A DNA stretch of 64,000 nucleotides from Verrucomicrobiales bacterium (GTDB lineage: Bacteria; Verrucomicrobiota; Verrucomicrobiia; Verrucomicrobiales; DEV007): contig JARGOD010000014.1 of the NCBI GenBank assembly GCA_029210205.1, positions 1 to 64,000 on the forward strand, written 5' to 3'. Within the stretch, counting starts at the first letter, position 1. Each line of letters starts with the position of its first letter. Of this stretch, positions 63,944 through 64,000 are shown in pieces. The notes beneath the pieces are model-generated. The model saw only the letters and a list, made by a program, of their open reading frames with translations, had not been told where the DNA came from and did not search any database. Made by a program: the position numbers and the translations under genes.

Positions 63944-64000
63944 GGCATGGGACACTTAGACCAAACTCTTTTGCTCTGCTTTTGCAACTCCTGCGATCGC

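Noticed and set aside
1-64000. CRISPR arrays, insertion sequences, prophage genes or rRNA
   Set aside because: No regularly spaced repeats, transposase, integrase, capsid or rRNA sequence could be recognised in the window.

Overview
The window reads as chromosomal DNA of a Gram-negative bacterium, most likely a member of the Verrucomicrobiota. Support for this is the combination of secreted sulfatases, DUF1080, ThuA/DUF6797 and sialate-esterase-like proteins, a long-form IspH, a TraR/DksA protein with a histone-like Lys/Ala tail, few obvious Shine-Dalgarno sequences, and type IV pilus ATPases. A planctomycete is the main alternative. No rRNA, transposase, integrase, phage gene or CRISPR array was seen. 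One tRNA (Tyr, GUA) is present.

Left end (1-1.6 kb): three short hypothetical genes on the + strand, separated by two 90-nt imperfect inverted repeats of equal length that look like integron attC sites. This is probably the end of a gene-cassette array without an integrase in view. 1.7-3.9 kb: two PilT-like ATPases. 4-11 kb: a DUF1080 protein, a possible DNA-binding/nuclease-like protein, a VWA protein, a histidine kinase/response regulator pair, and an SRAP (YedK) protein. 11.2-12.7 kb: rpsR, rpmG and a degenerate-finger DksA-like protein, all lacking canonical zinc ligands. 12.8-18.2 kb: an SLC13-type transporter, CstA, an IHF/HU protein and MutY.

18.4-27.6 kb, + strand: two paralogous membrane-anchored coiled-coil proteins, a small lipoprotein, a stand-alone cyclic-nucleotide-binding domain, a DUF3307 protein, a CtpA-type protease, TsaD, a Tat-exported Gfo/Idh/MocA protein, an L,D-transpeptidase and IspH. 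27.65-35.4 kb, - strand: mfd, a SurA-like isomerase, ruvC, a DUF2868 protein and a DUF3482 GTPase, tightly packed. A zinc-ribbon protein and tRNA-Tyr with a strong terminator follow.

36-44.5 kb: a lipoprotein, a lipoprotein MsrB, then large exported proteins for glycan or sugar turnover: a ThuA/DUF6797/propeller/cupredoxin fusion, a sialidase-like propeller and a sulfatase-esterase fusion. 44.6-48 kb: an RRM protein, a NYN protein, a CAP-domain protein with a Gln/His/Pro-rich secreted neighbour, and what looks like a decayed formylglycine-generating-enzyme C-terminus. 48.1-57.7 kb: an exopolysaccharide locus (flippase, polymerase/ligase-like protein, membrane protein, deacetylase, GT2, GT4, chain-length protein with a dead kinase-like domain, sugar epimerase). 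57.8-64 kb: a very large prepilin-like protein, a PQQ-type propeller, an alpha/beta hydrolase and a SASA esterase-lactonase fusion.

The observations I would check first are the cassette-like repeats, the cupredoxin fusion, the coiled-coil paralog operon, the pseudokinase-type chain-length protein and the giant prepilin.
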